Shown here in pieces: positions 1-7,341 of a stretch of 43,945 nucleotides of DNA (position 1 is the first letter of the stretch; every line of letters starts with the position of its first letter). The stretch is from the NCBI GenBank assembly GCA_002843005.1, contig PHEX01000002.1:1-43945 (forward strand). The letters run 5' to 3'. The notes under the pieces were generated by a model that was not told the origin of the DNA, did not search any database, and saw only the letters and a list, made by a program, of their open reading frames with translations. This DNA comes from Candidatus Anoxymicrobium japonicum. GTDB taxonomy: Bacteria; Actinomycetota; Geothermincolia; Fen-727; Anoxymicrobiaceae. A program made the position numbers and the translations under genes.

Positions 1-1
1 C

Positions 2-1996
2 ACAAACGGAGTCTCGAACGCGAACGCCGCCACGCTCCTCGCATACAGGGCGGAGACAACCACCGTCGATGTGAGCGACGGGACGATTGATTCTACGGGG
101 AACGCTTCATACGATCTGAATTTGACCGTCAACCCCGCCGCCTTAAGCGACTTTGTAGTTGACGCTCCGTCAAATGCCACCACCGGCCACGCCTTTTCCG
201 CGACACTCACAGCCAGAGACGCATACCAGAACATAACCACACAGGTCTCCGGAAACACCGCGATCACAGTCAATCATGGAACCGTCACCCCCACGTCTCT
301 TGCTCAAGGTGAATTCACGGATGACGGAACCTGGATCGGAAGCATCACGATTTCCGGCATCAAAGAAAAACCGGTTGTCACATTGAGCGCTGAGAATGGA
401 GGAAAGACAGGAAGCGACGCGTCAACTGTTCTTGGAATTCCAGATGATCCTTCAAATATCAAGGTCACTCCTTCCGGCTCGGCGTCTTCTCCACGAATCA
501 CCGTTACATGGTTCGATAATTCGGCGGTGGAAAGCGGATACAGAGTGGAAAGAAGGCAGGGCGCGGGCTCCTGGACACAGGTGGGAGGCAATCTGCCCGC
601 AAACACCACGAGTTACGTTGACAGTTCCGTGAAATCCGGTTCCGTCTACCAGTACAGGGTAGTGGCAATAAACGGCGCCGGCCAATCAAACGACGTCTCC
701 TCCGACGCGGTAATCACGGACAGCGCCCGCGCGGCCTCCACCTGGTACCTCGCCGAAGGCACAACCGCCTGGGGGTTCTCCACATACATAACGATCGCGA
801 ACCCTAACAACTCAGAGTGCCACGCAAAGATCACCTACATGGATCCGCGCCCGGAAGCTGGAAGGGGAAGGGTGGCATACAGGACAGTGACTCTTCCCTC
901 TGAGTCCCAGACAATCGTAGATCCTAAATGGGATCTGGGAGACGTGGACTTCTCGACAAAGGTGGAGTGCCTGGAAGGAAAGGCCATAGCGGTGGATCGC
1001 ACCATGTTCTGGAACTACGGCGCGGGCGAGGAAGCTCACAACTCTATTGGGGTGACCTCACCCGCAAAGACATGGCACCTCCCCGAGGGCTCGAGCGCTC
1101 ACAACTTCGAGACGTGGACGCTCGTGCAAAACCCTAACGCCATAGACGCCACAGTGACCCTCACTTACATGATAGAGGGCGCTTCCCCCAAAACCTTTGA
1201 GAAGAAGATACCCGCGTATTCACGCGCCACCTACCTCATGTCCACAGACATTGGGGAAGCGGACGCCTCAATCAAGGTCTCCTCTGAAACACCGGTCATA
1301 GCCGAGAGGGCCATGTACAGAAACAGCAGAAGAGAAGGCCACGACTCCATAGGAACGACAACTCCCGCAATCGACTACTACCTGGCGGAAGGCTCGAGCG
1401 CTTACGGCTTTTCCACTTACGTCCTCATACAGAACTCCAACGCCACTCCAACAGATGTAACAGTCACATACATGACGGATTCCGGCCCGAAGCCTCAAGC
1501 GCTGTTCTCCATGCCGGCAAATTCAAGAAAGACAATCAAGGTGAACGACGTACCCGGCATGGCAAACACAGACTTCTCAACGAAAGTGCACGGCTCCGCT
1601 CCCATAATCGCCGAGCGCGCCATGTACTGGGACTTTGGGACAGGTGAGGCGTGCCACGACTCTGTCGGGATGTCATCTCCCCACACCACCTTCTACCTGC
1701 CCGATGGAGAGACGCAAAACGGATACGAAACCTGGACGCTCGTACAGAACCCGAACGACAGCGCGGTGAGTATTGAAGTCTCCTACCTGAAGGCCGGTGG
1801 TGGCGCCGTGAGTCTTACCGAAACCATTCCCGCCAACTCTCGCAAGACGTACAACATGTCAGACAAAATACCAGGCGGCCGCGCCGCCATTAAAGTCACA
1901 TCAAAGACCACAGGCAAGAAGATAATGGTAGAGCGCGCCATGTACTGGAACGCAAGAGGCGCGGGCACGGACACCATGGGCGGCTTCTCGGACTGA
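2..1996 (+). CDS. Partial surface protein: Ig-like, fibronectin III and four C-terminal YLAEG repeats
   Basis: The frame is open to the left edge, so the true start lies outside the window; the GTG at 71 is only the first start-like codon inside it. Visible product is 664 residues. In order: a beta-rich Ig-like stretch (about 130-430), a fibronectin type III-like domain (about 455-715, with PRITVTWFDNS and YRVVAINGAG), then four repeats of 101-110 residues starting near 743, 1072, 1375 and 1691. Each begins WYLAEG, WHLPEG, YYLAEG or FYLPDG and contains a V/I-QNPN-type turn and an AERAMYW-type end. The protein ends in MGGFSD. No sortase motif or membrane anchor is seen at the C-terminus. A paralogue with the same four-repeat module lies at the other end of the window. 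Inferred role: secreted or cell-surface adhesion or structural protein. The repeat family itself is not identified. Confidence 0.8.
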   Translation, partial: TNGVSNANAATLLAYRAETTTVDVSDGTIDSTGNASYDLNLTVNPAALSDFVVDAPSNATTGHAFSATLTARDAYQNITTQVSGNTAITVNHGTVTPTSLAQGEFTDDGTWIGSITISGIKEKPVVTLSAENGGKTGSDASTVLGIPDDPSNIKVTPSGSASSPRITVTWFDNSAVESGYRVERRQGAGSWTQVGGNLPANTTSYVDSSVKSGSVYQYRVVAINGAGQSNDVSSDAVITDSARAASTWYLAEGTTAWGFSTYITIANPNNSECHAKITYMDPRPEAGRGRVAYRTVTLPSESQTIVDPKWDLGDVDFSTKVECLEGKAIAVDRTMFWNYGAGEEAHNSIGVTSPAKTWHLPEGSSAHNFETWTLVQNPNAIDATVTLTYMIEGASPKTFEKKIPAYSRATYLMSTDIGEADASIKVSSETPVIAERAMYRNSRREGHDSIGTTTPAIDYYLAEGSSAYGFSTYVLIQNSNATPTDVTVTYMTDSGPKPQALFSMPANSRKTIKVNDVPGMANTDFSTKVHGSAPIIAERAMYWDFGTGEACHDSVGMSSPHTTFYLPDGETQNGYETWTLVQNPNDSAVSIEVSYLKAGGGAVSLTETIPANSRKTYNMSDKIPGGRAAIKVTSKTTGKKIMVERAMYWNARGAGTDTMGGFSD

Positions 1997-2024
1997 CTTA
2001 ACTTTTGAGGTCAGGTCTTTTTTT
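1991..2024 (+). terminator. Rho-independent terminator of the left surface-protein gene, built from a GGTCAGG repeat
   Basis: GACTGAC (1991-1997, including the stop codon) can pair with GTCAGGTC (2010-2017, one bulged base). Seven T residues follow. The block from the stop codon to the T run is nearly identical to the one behind the right-hand paralogue (42519-42551). A third copy in the other orientation begins at 42350. Confidence 0.65.
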
Positions 2025-2204
2025 AAACCAAAGTTCCCCCCGGAATCTGAATAAGAAACTCTCGAAATAGCACTTGCCCATGCTTTCCACTTCCTACTTC
2101 GAGATATGGGCCGCTCCCGGATAAAATCGCAGACACTTTGATCCATGTTCTTTCAAGGGCGGCGTGAATGTGCTATTTTTGAGAGGTGCGCTGAGCGCGC
2201 GAGG

Positions 2205-2303
2205 TCAGGAGAAAGTGCGAAAGTCTACATACTCGAACGCTTTTTCAGACAGCATCTTTGCGTCCGTCTCAGCGGCTTTGGAAATCCGCTGTTTTCTTAC
2301 CAT
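2205..2303 (-). pseudogene. 32-residue ORF overlapping the nucleotidyltransferase gene, possibly a truncated second operon gene
   Basis: ATG at 2303 lies inside the 3' end of the nucleotidyltransferase gene in another frame, after a purine-rich stretch (GGCGGGAAAC), and the frame stops at TGA 2205-2207. The product starts MVRKQRISKAAETDAK and is charged and helix-prone. Start overlap of this kind is typical of translationally coupled partners. Nucleotidyltransferases of this type often have a second gene such as a HEPN protein directly downstream. The frame stays open for about 38 codons after the stop but nothing recognisable follows. I read it as a possible remnant of a lost partner; it could equally be chance. 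Confidence 0.3.
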
Positions 2304-2904
2304 GTTTCCCGCCTAATTCGACTCTCACTGCTTCTGCCAGAACCGTGGTGACAAAACTGTCTTTCCGCTTTTTCTTCCTTGCAAGTTCGCTTTCTGACAT
2401 CAAGACCACGTTGAAGCTGGTGCGAAACCGTTTGTACGCTTCTGGGATATTCTCGCTCATTTGGTCAAGGACTTTTTCTTTATCGGCGCCGTCATCAACT
2501 ATAAGCATCACATCGGTGTCGCTCTCGGGAGCGTCAGTTCCCCTCGCTACACTACCGAACAGGAATGCTCGAATGCTCTTCACCTCGAGTCCTTTTATCA
2601 GCATGCAAATGGCTTCCTCGGGCATCTCTGTTTCCTTCATGAACAGAGGCCGCAGTAACTCCTCGTACACCGCGGAATCCCTGGCAACCTCGTAGATGCT
2701 GGATCTGCCAGCCGTTTTACGTGTAACGATTCCGGTCCTGTGCAGGCTGGTCAGGGCGTTGTTGCAGGTCGCATGGTTCATGCCGAGTTCTCTTGCCAGA
2801 CTTCTGCCGGTTGCTACTTCGGAAGAGTAGAGCACAAGGCGCCTCAGAATAGCCACCTTGTGTTTGTTGTCTATTATCTTGTCCAGGGGTTTAATTAAGC
2901 CCAT
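2269..2904 (-). CDS. Winged-helix DNA-binding domain fused to a minimal nucleotidyltransferase (MNT)
   Basis: 211 residues. The N-terminal about 75 residues form a MarR/ArsR-like winged helix (SLARELGMNHATCNNALTSL as recognition region, then a GRSSIYEVAR wing). The C-terminal half is a pol-beta-superfamily nucleotidyltransferase with the signature FLFGSVARGTDAPESDTDVM, that is G-S-x2-RG-x5-SD-x-D. ATG at 2904 has an AAAGGA ribosome-binding site and a strong promoter. MNT proteins are known as antitoxins or AMP-transferring partners of HEPN proteins. No intact HEPN gene is adjacent, only a 32-residue ORF. The helix-turn-helix and the repeated sites in its own promoter suggest autoregulation. 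It transcribes convergently towards the surface-protein gene. Family assignment is firm; the cellular target is unknown. Confidence 0.85.
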   Translation of the reverse strand: MGLIKPLDKIIDNKHKVAILRRLVLYSSEVATGRSLARELGMNHATCNNALTSLHRTGIVTRKTAGRSSIYEVARDSAVYEELLRPLFMKETEMPEEAICMLIKGLEVKSIRAFLFGSVARGTDAPESDTDVMLIVDDGADKEKVLDQMSENIPEAYKRFRTSFNVVLMSESELARKKKRKDSFVTTVLAEAVRVELGGKHGKKTADFQSR

Positions 2905-2920
2905 CTAATTCCTTTGTCAC

Positions 2921-2960
2921 ATGACTGTTTTATTGTACATATGACTATGTTTATTGTCAA
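2921..2960 (-). promoter_or_regulatory. Promoter with tandem direct-repeat operator for the winged-helix/MNT gene
   Basis: On the minus strand TTGACA (2960-2955) is followed after 17 bp by TACAAT (2937-2932), a near-consensus sigma-70 promoter. Read on the plus strand, ATGACTGTTTTATTGT (2921-2936) is repeated as ATGACTATGTTTATTGT (2941-2957), one copy over the -10 and one over the -35. Start-to-start spacing is 20 bp, about two helical turns. Autorepression by the encoded winged helix is an inference. Confidence 0.7.
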
Positions 2961-3107
2961 TGGTCTTTTTCGTAGCTACCTACAGATTCTTGTGACGATC
3001 TAAATACGGTAACATACCATCAAGTAGTTTTATGTTTGAGCCGCGTCTCTAAAGGCGCTGATGTAGCGACGTTCGAATGTCGAGTTGTCTATGGGACGGA
3101 GCGCCAG

Positions 3108-3695
3108 ATGGCCTCTATAAAGCCGAAAGAACTCGAGAGGCTCGTGGCCGCCGGAAGGCGAATGTACGAAGGCGGCCTGGTGACAGGCGCATTGGGCGCT
3201 ATAGGCGTCAGGCTGTCCGGCGGCACAGTGGCCGTAACGGCCGCGGGGGCGAGGCTCGGTGATTTGAGCCAATCCGACATACTTGTAATGGACGGATCCG
3301 CGCCCGAGCCCGAGGCCGAAAACGCTCGGACGCCGGGCAAGGACGCCGGAATCATCCGGGCCGTGCTTGCGACGCAAACAGAGGCCGCTTCTGTGATACG
3401 CGTCCATTCCACTTACACCACAGCGCTTGCCCACAAAGGCGCCCGCGCTCTTCTGAAGTCGTCCGCACTCCTCGAGAATATCGGCGGCGTCGCTTTTGTG
3501 CCTTACTACCGTCCCGGGACGGCCGGGCTCGCCGGGTCGGTGGCCGAGGTCATGCGCGCCAACTGCGTGGTGATTATCGAGGCCCAGGGCGCGGTCGTGA
3601 GGGGCGCGGATGTGGACGACGCCATAGACCAGGCTGAGGCGATGGAGGCGGCCGCCAGGCTTATCTTTGTCCTGCGCGGTAGCAACTGGAGTTGA
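3108..3695 (+). CDS. Divergent class II aldolase/MtnB-like protein lacking two zinc histidines
   Basis: 195 residues from ATG 3108, chosen because GGGACGGAG lies just upstream; the longer TTG start at 3036 has no such support. The overall pattern (GVRLSGGTVAVT, then a D-I-L-V segment, VIRVHSTYTTALA, a late GAVVRGADVDDAID) matches the class II aldolase/adducin fold. The family includes fuculose-phosphate aldolase and MtnB dehydratase. The usual HxH pair reads HST (only H100 remains) and the usual NHG is AQG (Q160 replaces the third histidine), so a canonical zinc site cannot form. The stop codon is 1 nt before the mtnA ATG, so a role with 5-(methylthio)ribulose-1-phosphate, as MtnB or DHAP-shunt aldolase, is the natural guess. 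The missing ligands argue for altered chemistry or a non-catalytic role. Confidence 0.7.
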   Translation: MASIKPKELERLVAAGRRMYEGGLVTGALGAIGVRLSGGTVAVTAAGARLGDLSQSDILVMDGSAPEPEAENARTPGKDAGIIRAVLATQTEAASVIRVHSTYTTALAHKGARALLKSSALLENIGGVAFVPYYRPGTAGLAGSVAEVMRANCVVIIEAQGAVVRGADVDDAIDQAEAMEAAARLIFVLRGSNWS

Positions 3696-3696
3696 G

Positions 3697-4740
3697 ATGA
3701 TGTTCGTTCGCGCGCAGGAGGACTCGATTTTCTTCGAGGGCGGCAAGCTTCACATGATCGACCAGACGCTTCTTCCAGCCCGGACGGTGATGATCGAGCT
3801 CGAGACCCCCGGGCAGGTGGAGGAAGCCATCCGCCGCCTGGCTGTGCGTGGCGCGCCGGCGATAGGCATCGCGGGGGCGTACGGCGTGTTGCTCGGAGCG
3901 CTGGGCGCGAGCGCCACAGTCGAATCAATAATCAACGCCGCCCGCCATGCCGGAGAACTCATTGGCGCGTCGAGACCTACCGCGAGAAACCTTTTCTGGG
4001 CGCTCGAGCGCATGAGCGCCGTTCTCGAGAGTTTTGCCGGGGATCCTGCCGCGCTGATAGACAGGCTGCGCGAGGCCGCCGACGGCGTGGCGCTGGAAGT
4101 GATCGAGACAAACCAAAAGCTGATCGACGCGGGGCAGGAGGTTCTGGCGGATGGCGCGCGCGCGCTCACTCATTGCAACTCGGGCCCGCTCGCGGCGCTG
4201 CGCTACGGAACAGCCGTGGGCGTCTTCGCCGAAGCGCATCGCAGGGGCAAGAACATCCATGTCTATGTGGATGAGACACGGCCACTGCTGCAAGGCTCGC
4301 GGTTGACCGCATGGGAGCTGTCACGTCTGGGAGTTCCCTACACACTGATCACAGACAGCGCCGCGGCGCTTGTCATGCGACAGGGCGCGGTGGATCTTGT
4401 CATGACTGGAGCGGACAGGATCGCCGCAAACGGTGACAGCGCCAACAAGATCGGAACGTACGGACTCGCGGTGCTTGCGCGCGCGCACGGCATCTCGTTC
4501 TACATCGCGGCCCCCGCGTCGACGGTGGATCTGGCCTGCCGCTCCGGGCGAGACATAGTCATCGAAGAGCGCGAAGGAGAAGAGGTGCGGACGTGCGGCG
4601 GCCGACGCGCCGCGCCTGCCGACGCGCCTGTTTATAACCCGGCTTTCGATATTACCCCGGCGGAGTTTATCCACGGCATCGTAACGGATCGCGGCGTTTT
4701 GCGGCCACCTTACGAAGAAAGCCTCCTCGTCTTCGCCTGA
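3697..4740 (+). CDS. mtnA: S-methyl-5-thioribose-1-phosphate isomerase
   Basis: 347 residues, the usual length. It converts S-methyl-5-thioribose-1-phosphate to the ribulose form in methionine salvage or in 5-deoxypentose disposal. From ATG 3697, Cys160 (in THCNSGPLA) and Asp240 (in MTGADRIAANGDSANKIGTY) fall at the same numbers as the catalytic pair of the Bacillus enzyme. The substrate loop RGAPAIGIAGAYG is also present. ATG 3697 is preceded by GGAG inside the 3' end of the aldolase gene, so the two are probably translationally coupled; a TTG at 3667 gives a longer frame but overlaps the aldolase gene. The protein also resembles eIF-2B subunits, but the intact Cys/Asp pair favours the isomerase. 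No mtnP, mtnK or later salvage genes are in the window. Confidence 0.93.
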   Translation: MMFVRAQEDSIFFEGGKLHMIDQTLLPARTVMIELETPGQVEEAIRRLAVRGAPAIGIAGAYGVLLGALGASATVESIINAARHAGELIGASRPTARNLFWALERMSAVLESFAGDPAALIDRLREAADGVALEVIETNQKLIDAGQEVLADGARALTHCNSGPLAALRYGTAVGVFAEAHRRGKNIHVYVDETRPLLQGSRLTAWELSRLGVPYTLITDSAAALVMRQGAVDLVMTGADRIAANGDSANKIGTYGLAVLARAHGISFYIAAPASTVDLACRSGRDIVIEEREGEEVRTCGGRRAAPADAPVYNPAFDITPAEFIHGIVTDRGVLRPPYEESLLVFA

Positions 4741-4807
4741 TTTCCGCCGTTGTGATAATATATATTTGCTTGCACTGGTAATCCTGACGCGCTTTTCTGG
4801 ATCAAGA

Positions 4808-5482
4808 ATGCAAAGACCAACGATAAGAGACGAACTTATCGACCTTTTTTATCCATCCGCCTGTCTGGTGTGCGGGAGATCCTGCGTTTTGCCGCTTTGC
4901 GGGAGTTGTTTCGGTGAAATTGCCGCCAGGCGCGCAAACGCCGATTCTGGCGCCGATGGGTTTCTGGCGGTGGGCGACTATGCGGGCGCGCTCAAGGACA
5001 TGGTGCTGGGACTCAAGGGTTCTCAAAGGAGAATGGCGCAGCCGCTCTCCGCGTTGATGGCCGTTGCCGCCGGCAACGACCCGCGCTATCTGTTCCCGCG
5101 CGCTATCTGTTACGTCCCGTCATCCCGCGAGAAGGTGAAAGAGAGAGGCTTCAATCCCGCGGAAATTCTTGCGAGACGTGTCGCTTTCATCCTTGGGAGG
5201 CCGGTGGTTGATGCTTTGCGCGATCCGGGCGGAAGACAGGACCAGGACAGAACTCCCGGTTCAATGAGATGGCGTAACGTTCAGGGCGCTTTTTCCGTTA
5301 GACGTGGCATAATCCTGGAAGGCCCTGTTCTTCTGGTTGATGATGTCCTCACTACGGGTGCGACAGCGGACGCGTGCTCGCGCGCGCTACTGAGTGCCGG
5401 CGCGAGTTCCGTCTGCGTGCTGGTCGCGGCGAGGGCGGTGTTGCGAAAAACACAACTGGGATCCCCATTGACATTGACGTAG
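4808..5482 (+). CDS. ComF family phosphoribosyltransferase-like protein
   Basis: 224 residues from ATG 4808. An N-terminal zinc ribbon (C19, C22, C31, C34, in ACLVCG and CGSC) is followed by a type I phosphoribosyltransferase fold ending in the PRPP loop VLLVDDVLTTGATA (D178, D179). YVPSSREKVKERGFNPAEIL is the other conserved ComF block. Homologues assist DNA uptake in competent bacteria, but many ComF genes occur in species with no known competence and their substrate is unknown. The reading frame extends upstream to a TTG at 4766 without a clear ribosome-binding site; the ATG gives the usual family start just before the zinc ribbon. Confidence 0.88.
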   Translation: MQRPTIRDELIDLFYPSACLVCGRSCVLPLCGSCFGEIAARRANADSGADGFLAVGDYAGALKDMVLGLKGSQRRMAQPLSALMAVAAGNDPRYLFPRAICYVPSSREKVKERGFNPAEILARRVAFILGRPVVDALRDPGGRQDQDRTPGSMRWRNVQGAFSVRRGIILEGPVLLVDDVLTTGATADACSRALLSAGASSVCVLVAARAVLRKTQLGSPLTLT

Positions 5483-5561
5483 AGTAAAATTCAATGGTAG
5501 ACCCCGTTGAACCGACTACGCTAAGGTGGACGGAGCTGTGGACGGTAGACCCCTGCTGGCC

Positions 5562-5575
5562 TGCTAAAATATACT
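5562..5575 (+). promoter_or_regulatory. Possible extended -10 promoter before the DUF948-miaB-lipoate cluster
   Basis: TGCTAAAATATACT contains TG-N-TAAAAT (extended -10, 5562-5570) overlapping TATACT. No good -35 is visible. It lies 30 bp before the start of the DUF948-like gene, in a 122-bp gap that also holds two partial GGTAGACCCC fragments resembling the local palindromic repeats. Confidence 0.35.
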
Positions 5576-5604
5576 GATTGCGACGCGAGACGAAAGGAAG
5601 AGAA

Positions 5605-5982
5605 ATGGCGCTCAAAGTTTTACAGGTGGTTGGGGCCGCAGCCGTGGTGATTATCGTAATACTGCTGATCCCGGTGCTTCTACGCCTTCGGAGGACGCTC
5701 GATGAAGCGAGCATCATCATATCCGAGACGCGGCCACAGACACTCACTTTGCTCAAGAGAGTCCAGGCGACGCTGGATAGCGTCAACCAGGAGCTGTCAA
5801 GCATTGAATTTATAACGGAGGATACCAGTATGCTCGTGAGCAAGGTGGGCGATGCCTCGGCGGCCGTTGAAAAGGCCATAAAGTCTCCTATGACAAAAAT
5901 AGGTTTTGTGACGGCGGGGGCGGTCGCGACCGGATTCGCGGTCAAGCGGCGCCTGTCGAGAGATCTATCCGACAAGAAATAA
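5605..5982 (+). CDS. DUF948-like single-pass membrane protein
   Basis: 125 residues from ATG 5605, with GGAAGAG just upstream. One N-terminal transmembrane helix (roughly residues 6-26, rich in V, I and L) is followed by a helical, coiled-coil-prone cytoplasmic region (LDEASIIISETRPQTLTLLK onwards). A short glycine/alanine-rich hydrophobic stretch (VTAGAVATGFAV) precedes a basic C-terminus. This organisation matches DUF948/YtxG-like proteins, whose function is not established. The stop TAA overlaps the miaB ATG by one base, so the two are co-translated. Confidence 0.65.
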   Translation: MALKVLQVVGAAAVVIIVILLIPVLLRLRRTLDEASIIISETRPQTLTLLKRVQATLDSVNQELSSIEFITEDTSMLVSKVGDASAAVEKAIKSPMTKIGFVTAGAVATGFAVKRRLSRDLSDKK

Positions 5983-7340
5983 TGTCCGGGCAAAATCACT
6001 GTTATTTCATACGTAATTTCGGTTGCCAGATGAACGTTCACGACTCCGAGCATATCGCTGGGGTTCTCGAGAACGCCGGCTACGAGCGCGCCGATTCGGT
6101 TGAGCAATCCGGCCTTTTGATTTTCAACACGTGCTGCGTTCGGCAGAGCGCGGAGGACAGAGTTTGGGGGAATCTGGGCGCGCTTAATCTGACAGAGGGC
6201 AATCGCGGCAGAATCGTGGCGGTTTGTGGATGCATGGCGCAGAGACATGGCGTGGAGATCCTGAGGCGTTCGCCTGTGGCAAATCTGGTGTTTGGCATGG
6301 ACGCGCTGTCGCGCCTGCCGGAGCTCATTGAAGAAAGCCGGCGGTCTCCCGTTTGTGACCTTGGAGACGTAAGCCACGCAACAATAGATTGCCTTCCCGC
6401 CATCAGGGGCAGCAAGGCTCAGGCGTGGATCCCTGTAAGCCACGGCTGCGATAACAGGTGCGCGTACTGTGTCGTGCCGATGGTGCGTGGGGCGCAAAGA
6501 AGCCGGGCTATGTCAGACATCGTAGACGAGGTTGAACGTCTCGTCGGCCAGGGCGCGCGCGAAATTATTTTGCTCGGGCAGAACGTCAATTCATACGGAC
6601 GGGATCTCGAGACCACAGTGTCGTTCGCGGGGTTGCTGGATGCCGTGGCTTCGGTAGAAGGAATCAGGCGTGTGAAATTTGAAACGTCCCATCCGCGGGA
6701 CTTGACCCATGAAGTTCTGGAGGTGATGGCGCGTGAGCCACACATTTGCGAGTATCTTCATCTTCCCGTCCAATCCGGCTCAGACAGAGTGCTGGCCGCC
6801 ATGAACCGCGGGTACGGGCGTGATTACTGCTTCGAACTTATCGCGCGGGCGAGGAAGACGGTTCCGGAGTTGACGGTGACCACCGATATTATCACGGGGT
6901 TTCCCGGCGAGACCGAGGATGATTTCGCGGATACGTTGGAACTCCTGCGCGAGGTGGAGTTCGATTCCGCGTATCTGTTTATTTATTCGGAGAGAGAAGG
7001 CACTCCCGCTTCACTGCTCGGAGGAAACGTTTCCATTGAGGAAAAACATCGCCGGTTCGACAAGCTCGCGAGATTGCAGGAGGGCATTACAGCCCGATCA
7101 CTTGAAAAGATTGTGGGACATGATGTCGAGGTGTTGATAGAAGGATTTTCCAAAAGAGGTGGTTTTCTGGCCGGACGCGCGAGAGGTCATCAGGTAGTGC
7201 TGCTGTCCGGCGACAGGCCGAACGGTTGTCTGGCAAGAGCGAATATTCACGAGGCTGGAAAGCGCACGCTCCGAGGAAAGGTTGTCGAAGTCCTGGATGG
7301 TCAAACGGTAGACCGTCTTGAGCGTTTTGAGCCGTGCTGA
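5982..7340 (+). CDS. miaB: tRNA-2-methylthio-N6-dimethylallyladenosine synthase
   Basis: 452 residues. It is the radical-SAM methylthiotransferase acting on i6A37 of tRNAs reading UNN codons. The N-terminal UPF0004 domain carries the auxiliary 4Fe-4S ligands C15 (FGCQMN), C51 (NTCC) and C84 (GCMAQ). The radical-SAM motif C156-x3-C160-x2-C163 (GCDNRCAYC) follows. The centre has the ILLGQNVNSYG block, and the C-terminal about 65 residues form a TRAM-like RNA-binding domain. Length and motif set are those of MiaB rather than MtaB or RimO. The enzyme making its substrate, MiaA, is encoded at 35.0-36.0 kb on the other strand. Confidence 0.96.
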   Translation: MSGQNHCYFIRNFGCQMNVHDSEHIAGVLENAGYERADSVEQSGLLIFNTCCVRQSAEDRVWGNLGALNLTEGNRGRIVAVCGCMAQRHGVEILRRSPVANLVFGMDALSRLPELIEESRRSPVCDLGDVSHATIDCLPAIRGSKAQAWIPVSHGCDNRCAYCVVPMVRGAQRSRAMSDIVDEVERLVGQGAREIILLGQNVNSYGRDLETTVSFAGLLDAVASVEGIRRVKFETSHPRDLTHEVLEVMAREPHICEYLHLPVQSGSDRVLAAMNRGYGRDYCFELIARARKTVPELTVTTDIITGFPGETEDDFADTLELLREVEFDSAYLFIYSEREGTPASLLGGNVSIEEKHRRFDKLARLQEGITARSLEKIVGHDVEVLIEGFSKRGGFLAGRARGHQVVLLSGDRPNGCLARANIHEAGKRTLRGKVVEVLDGQTVDRLERFEPC

Positions 7341-7341
7341 T

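Noticed and set aside
2145..2351. 68-codon plus-strand ORF in the gap after the surface gene
   Set aside because: Overlaps the end of the nucleotidyltransferase gene, lacks a ribosome-binding site and has odd composition.
3030..3746. 238-codon minus-strand open frame
   Set aside because: Overlaps the aldolase-like and mtnA genes on the other strand; no motif.
5352..6497. 381-codon minus-strand open frame
   Set aside because: It lies opposite comF, the DUF948-like gene and miaB, all with clear motifs; its translation shows no domain.
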